Shown here piece by piece: positions 62,915 through 64,000 of a DNA stretch of 64,000 nt (position 1 is the first letter of the stretch; the number at the start of each line of letters is the position of its first letter). The stretch is from assembly GCF_014207505.1 (NCBI RefSeq), contig NZ_JACHGL010000005.1:129487-193486 (forward strand), written 5' to 3'. The position numbers and the translations under genes were made by a program. The stretch comes from Leuconostoc carnosum. GTDB lineage: Bacteria; Bacillota; Bacilli; Lactobacillales; Lactobacillaceae. Below the pieces are notes generated by a model. That model saw nothing but the letters and a program-made list of their open reading frames with translations. It ran no database searches and had not been told where the DNA came from.

Positions 62915-63580
62915 TCATTTTATGTTAGGTTTATAATATGGACCCTCAATTTTTGCTTTTCTATTTTGTTTTAACACATATTCGCACATTTCTATTGGTG
63001 CCTTAAGAGGTTTTGGATGGGCAGAAAATCTATTTGAATTTATACTTGAAAGAAACACTGTAGATAAACCTTTATTATACTTTGTAAGAAAACTCATAAT
63101 TTTTCTATAAGAACTATTTACGTGCGCTAATTGTCCAGTACCTATAAACAAATCATATTCACTATAATTTGTTTTAATGAACTTTTTTATTCTTTCCTCA
63201 TTAATTTTAAGACGGCAATCTAATTTATTATATTTCTGTTTTTTACATTTAGCTTCCTTTAGTTCGTTTATCTTATCCTGTACTGTAGTTGAGACTGAAC
63301 AAATATGTGAAAAACTATTAATTATAACAACATTTTTATACTTTATTCCTATGGTTCTTAATATCAAATTGACAGTTACATCACTTTCTTCAGAACTAAA
63401 TTCATATTTCTCTTCTAATTTGTGACGACCAGCGTGACTGGGATTCATTAGAAAGGCTATAAGTGTTCCTTCAACATCTGTATTTTTATTTATTGCTGTC
63501 AAATAATATCTTTCAGTATAATCATAATTAAACTTCGTCTTTAGCTTCTCAAAGTACCAATTTTTTTCAATTTTAACCAT
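62915..63580 (-). CDS. DUF1643-like protein
   Basis: A 221-residue protein. The segment GTLIAFLMNPSHAGRHKLEEKYEFSSEESDVTVNLILRTIGIKYKNVVIINSFSH matches the DUF1643 pattern (MLNPSxAD, then a VxNL-type strand). LFIGTGQLAH and a C-terminal SAHPKPLKAPIEMCEYV recall the GxPxHPLYL end of the family. It is very Lys/Asn-rich, AT-richer than its phage neighbours. The function of DUF1643 is unknown; it often lies in phages and defence-related regions. AGGTTTA gives a weak ribosome site. Confidence 0.65.
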   Translation of the reverse strand: MVKIEKNWYFEKLKTKFNYDYTERYYLTAINKNTDVEGTLIAFLMNPSHAGRHKLEEKYEFSSEESDVTVNLILRTIGIKYKNVVIINSFSHICSVSTTVQDKINELKEAKCKKQKYNKLDCRLKINEERIKKFIKTNYSEYDLFIGTGQLAHVNSSYRKIMSFLTKYNKGLSTVFLSSINSNRFSAHPKPLKAPIEMCEYVLKQNRKAKIEGPYYKPNIK

Positions 63581-63875
63581 TATAAACCTCCACTAGCATT
63601 GATTATACTACTAGAGAACTTATACATTATTTAAGATTTAATTATTATCTCCTTAACCATATCATGTTCTTAACATAATCTATCTACCTGTTCTCCATCA
63701 CTTCAGATACTTACTGATTTTTGGATTTTTCATGACGTTCAACACTCATTTTTTCTTTGCTAACAAAACAGACCAACGCGAAGAAACATTGATCTGTAGA
63801 TACTCCTTTCTTTTCTATTTTAATTTTATGTACTAAAAAAACGCCGTTAGATTCAACGAACGAGCGTTTTTTTAC
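63581..63875. other. Intergenic stretch with two terminators
   Basis: No coding region is visible. On the minus strand a hairpin at 63768..63797 (ACAGATCAATG/CGTTGGTCTGT, 11 pairs) is followed by TTTTG. A second hairpin at 63836..63873 ends in TTTTTTT just after the methyltransferase stop. They separate the methyltransferase transcript from the DUF1643-like gene. Confidence 0.65.
63836..63873 (-). terminator. Terminator after the DNA methyltransferase gene
   Basis: AACGCTCGTT and AACGGCGTT arms followed by TTTTTT on the minus strand. Confidence 0.7.
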
Positions 63876-64000
63876 TTAATTCATAACTTCATCAATACGT
63901 TGCTTTGCTATTTCAAAATATCTCGGATCCAACTCAATCCCAATAAAATCTCGATCTACATTCACAGCAGTAACACCAGTGCTACCAGACCCCATTGTAT
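63876..64000 (-). CDS. DNA methyltransferase, C-terminal end only (N6/N4 type)
   Basis: The window edge cuts the gene. The last 41 residues read [46 protein letters not shown] is the SAM-binding FGGSGT-type motif placed near the C-terminus, followed by the [14 protein letters not shown] motif II. This is the layout of beta-class phage and restriction-type N6-adenine or N4-cytosine methyltransferases. No restriction gene is visible in the window, so an orphan phage enzyme is likely. Confidence 0.88.
   Translation of the reverse strand, partial: TMGSGSTGVTAVNVDRDFIGIELDPRYFEIAKQRIDEVMN

Larger units (their letters stand above)
56208..64000 (-). mobile_element. Phage head module (prophage remnant or capsid-forming satellite), open at the right edge
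   Basis: Minus-strand genes in SPP1 order: TerS, TerL, portal, MuF, small overlapping gene, scaffold, capsid. A DUF1643-like gene and a DNA methyltransferase lie upstream. Packaging and head genes look intact, but connectors, tail, lysis and integrase are absent from the window. The left edge is near 56.0-56.2 kb; the right edge is outside. Confidence 0.8.

Noticed and set aside
1..64000. CRISPR array, rRNA genes or intact insertion sequences
   Set aside because: No regularly spaced direct repeats, no rRNA sequence and no complete transposase gene with inverted ends were seen anywhere in the window.

Overview
The window is a low-GC Firmicutes chromosome segment, most likely from Leuconostoc or a close relative (Leuconostocaceae). 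The basis is lactic-acid-bacterial gene content: a mevalonate-pathway HMG-CoA synthase of enterococcal type, separate glyQ/glyS under a T-box, a PyrR-type pyr operon, L-Lys-type murE, a Gram-positive LexA box, and YutD, YlbF, YneF and DUF4767 proteins. The genus is inferred from general family knowledge, not from a database match.

From 1 to about 52.6 kb is ordinary core chromosome, almost all on the minus strand. Reading left to right it holds an ACT-domain gene, mvaS, an ABC-F ATPase, rsmE-prmA, an MDR oxidoreductase, lepA, glyQS, frr-pyrH, tsf-rpsB, a methyltransferase with a GIY-YIG protein, plsC-like and lexA (both plus strand), and the pyrimidine operon (transcribed pyrB-pyrC-carA-carB-pyrF-pyrE). 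It continues with lepB, a YlbF protein, a class A PBP, argR-argS, coaBC, an SPFH protein with a HicB-like gene, murE, dus, an RdgB-like gene, folC, a glycerophosphodiesterase and a D-2-hydroxyacid dehydrogenase. A plus-strand unit follows: a 21-codon Ile/Val-rich leader peptide, an EIIC-like membrane protein and ilvE. Then come tRNA-Glu(UUC), yutD, two phosphoesterases, a PepP-type peptidase, rpmA-rplU, a TetR regulator and tRNA-Arg(UCU).

The core is rich in RNA regulation that can be read directly: T-boxes before glyQS and argS, a PyrR-binding loop plus terminator before pyrB, structured leaders before rpsB and rplU, a terminator-like attenuator between rpsB and tsf, and an ilv-type attenuator.

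From 52.6 to 56.2 kb is an accessory, AT-rich, decayed stretch. It holds a candidate small RNA, a startless protein remnant, a tRNA 3'-end fragment, a DUF4767 lipoprotein-like gene, a 56-residue membrane peptide, a pentapeptide-repeat protein behind a frameshifted membrane protein, and an unusual tRNA-like element with an inverted copy of its own 3' end.

From 56.2 kb to the right edge is a phage head module on the minus strand in SPP1 order: TerS, TerL, portal, MuF, small gene, scaffold, capsid. It stops at the capsid with no connector or tail gene in the window. Upstream of TerS lie a DUF1643-like gene and the end of a DNA methyltransferase gene. The module is either a truncated prophage or a satellite that builds only heads. 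Its MuF protein carries a C-terminal nuclease-like domain followed by a small overlapping gene, the layout of a MuF polymorphic toxin with its immunity gene.
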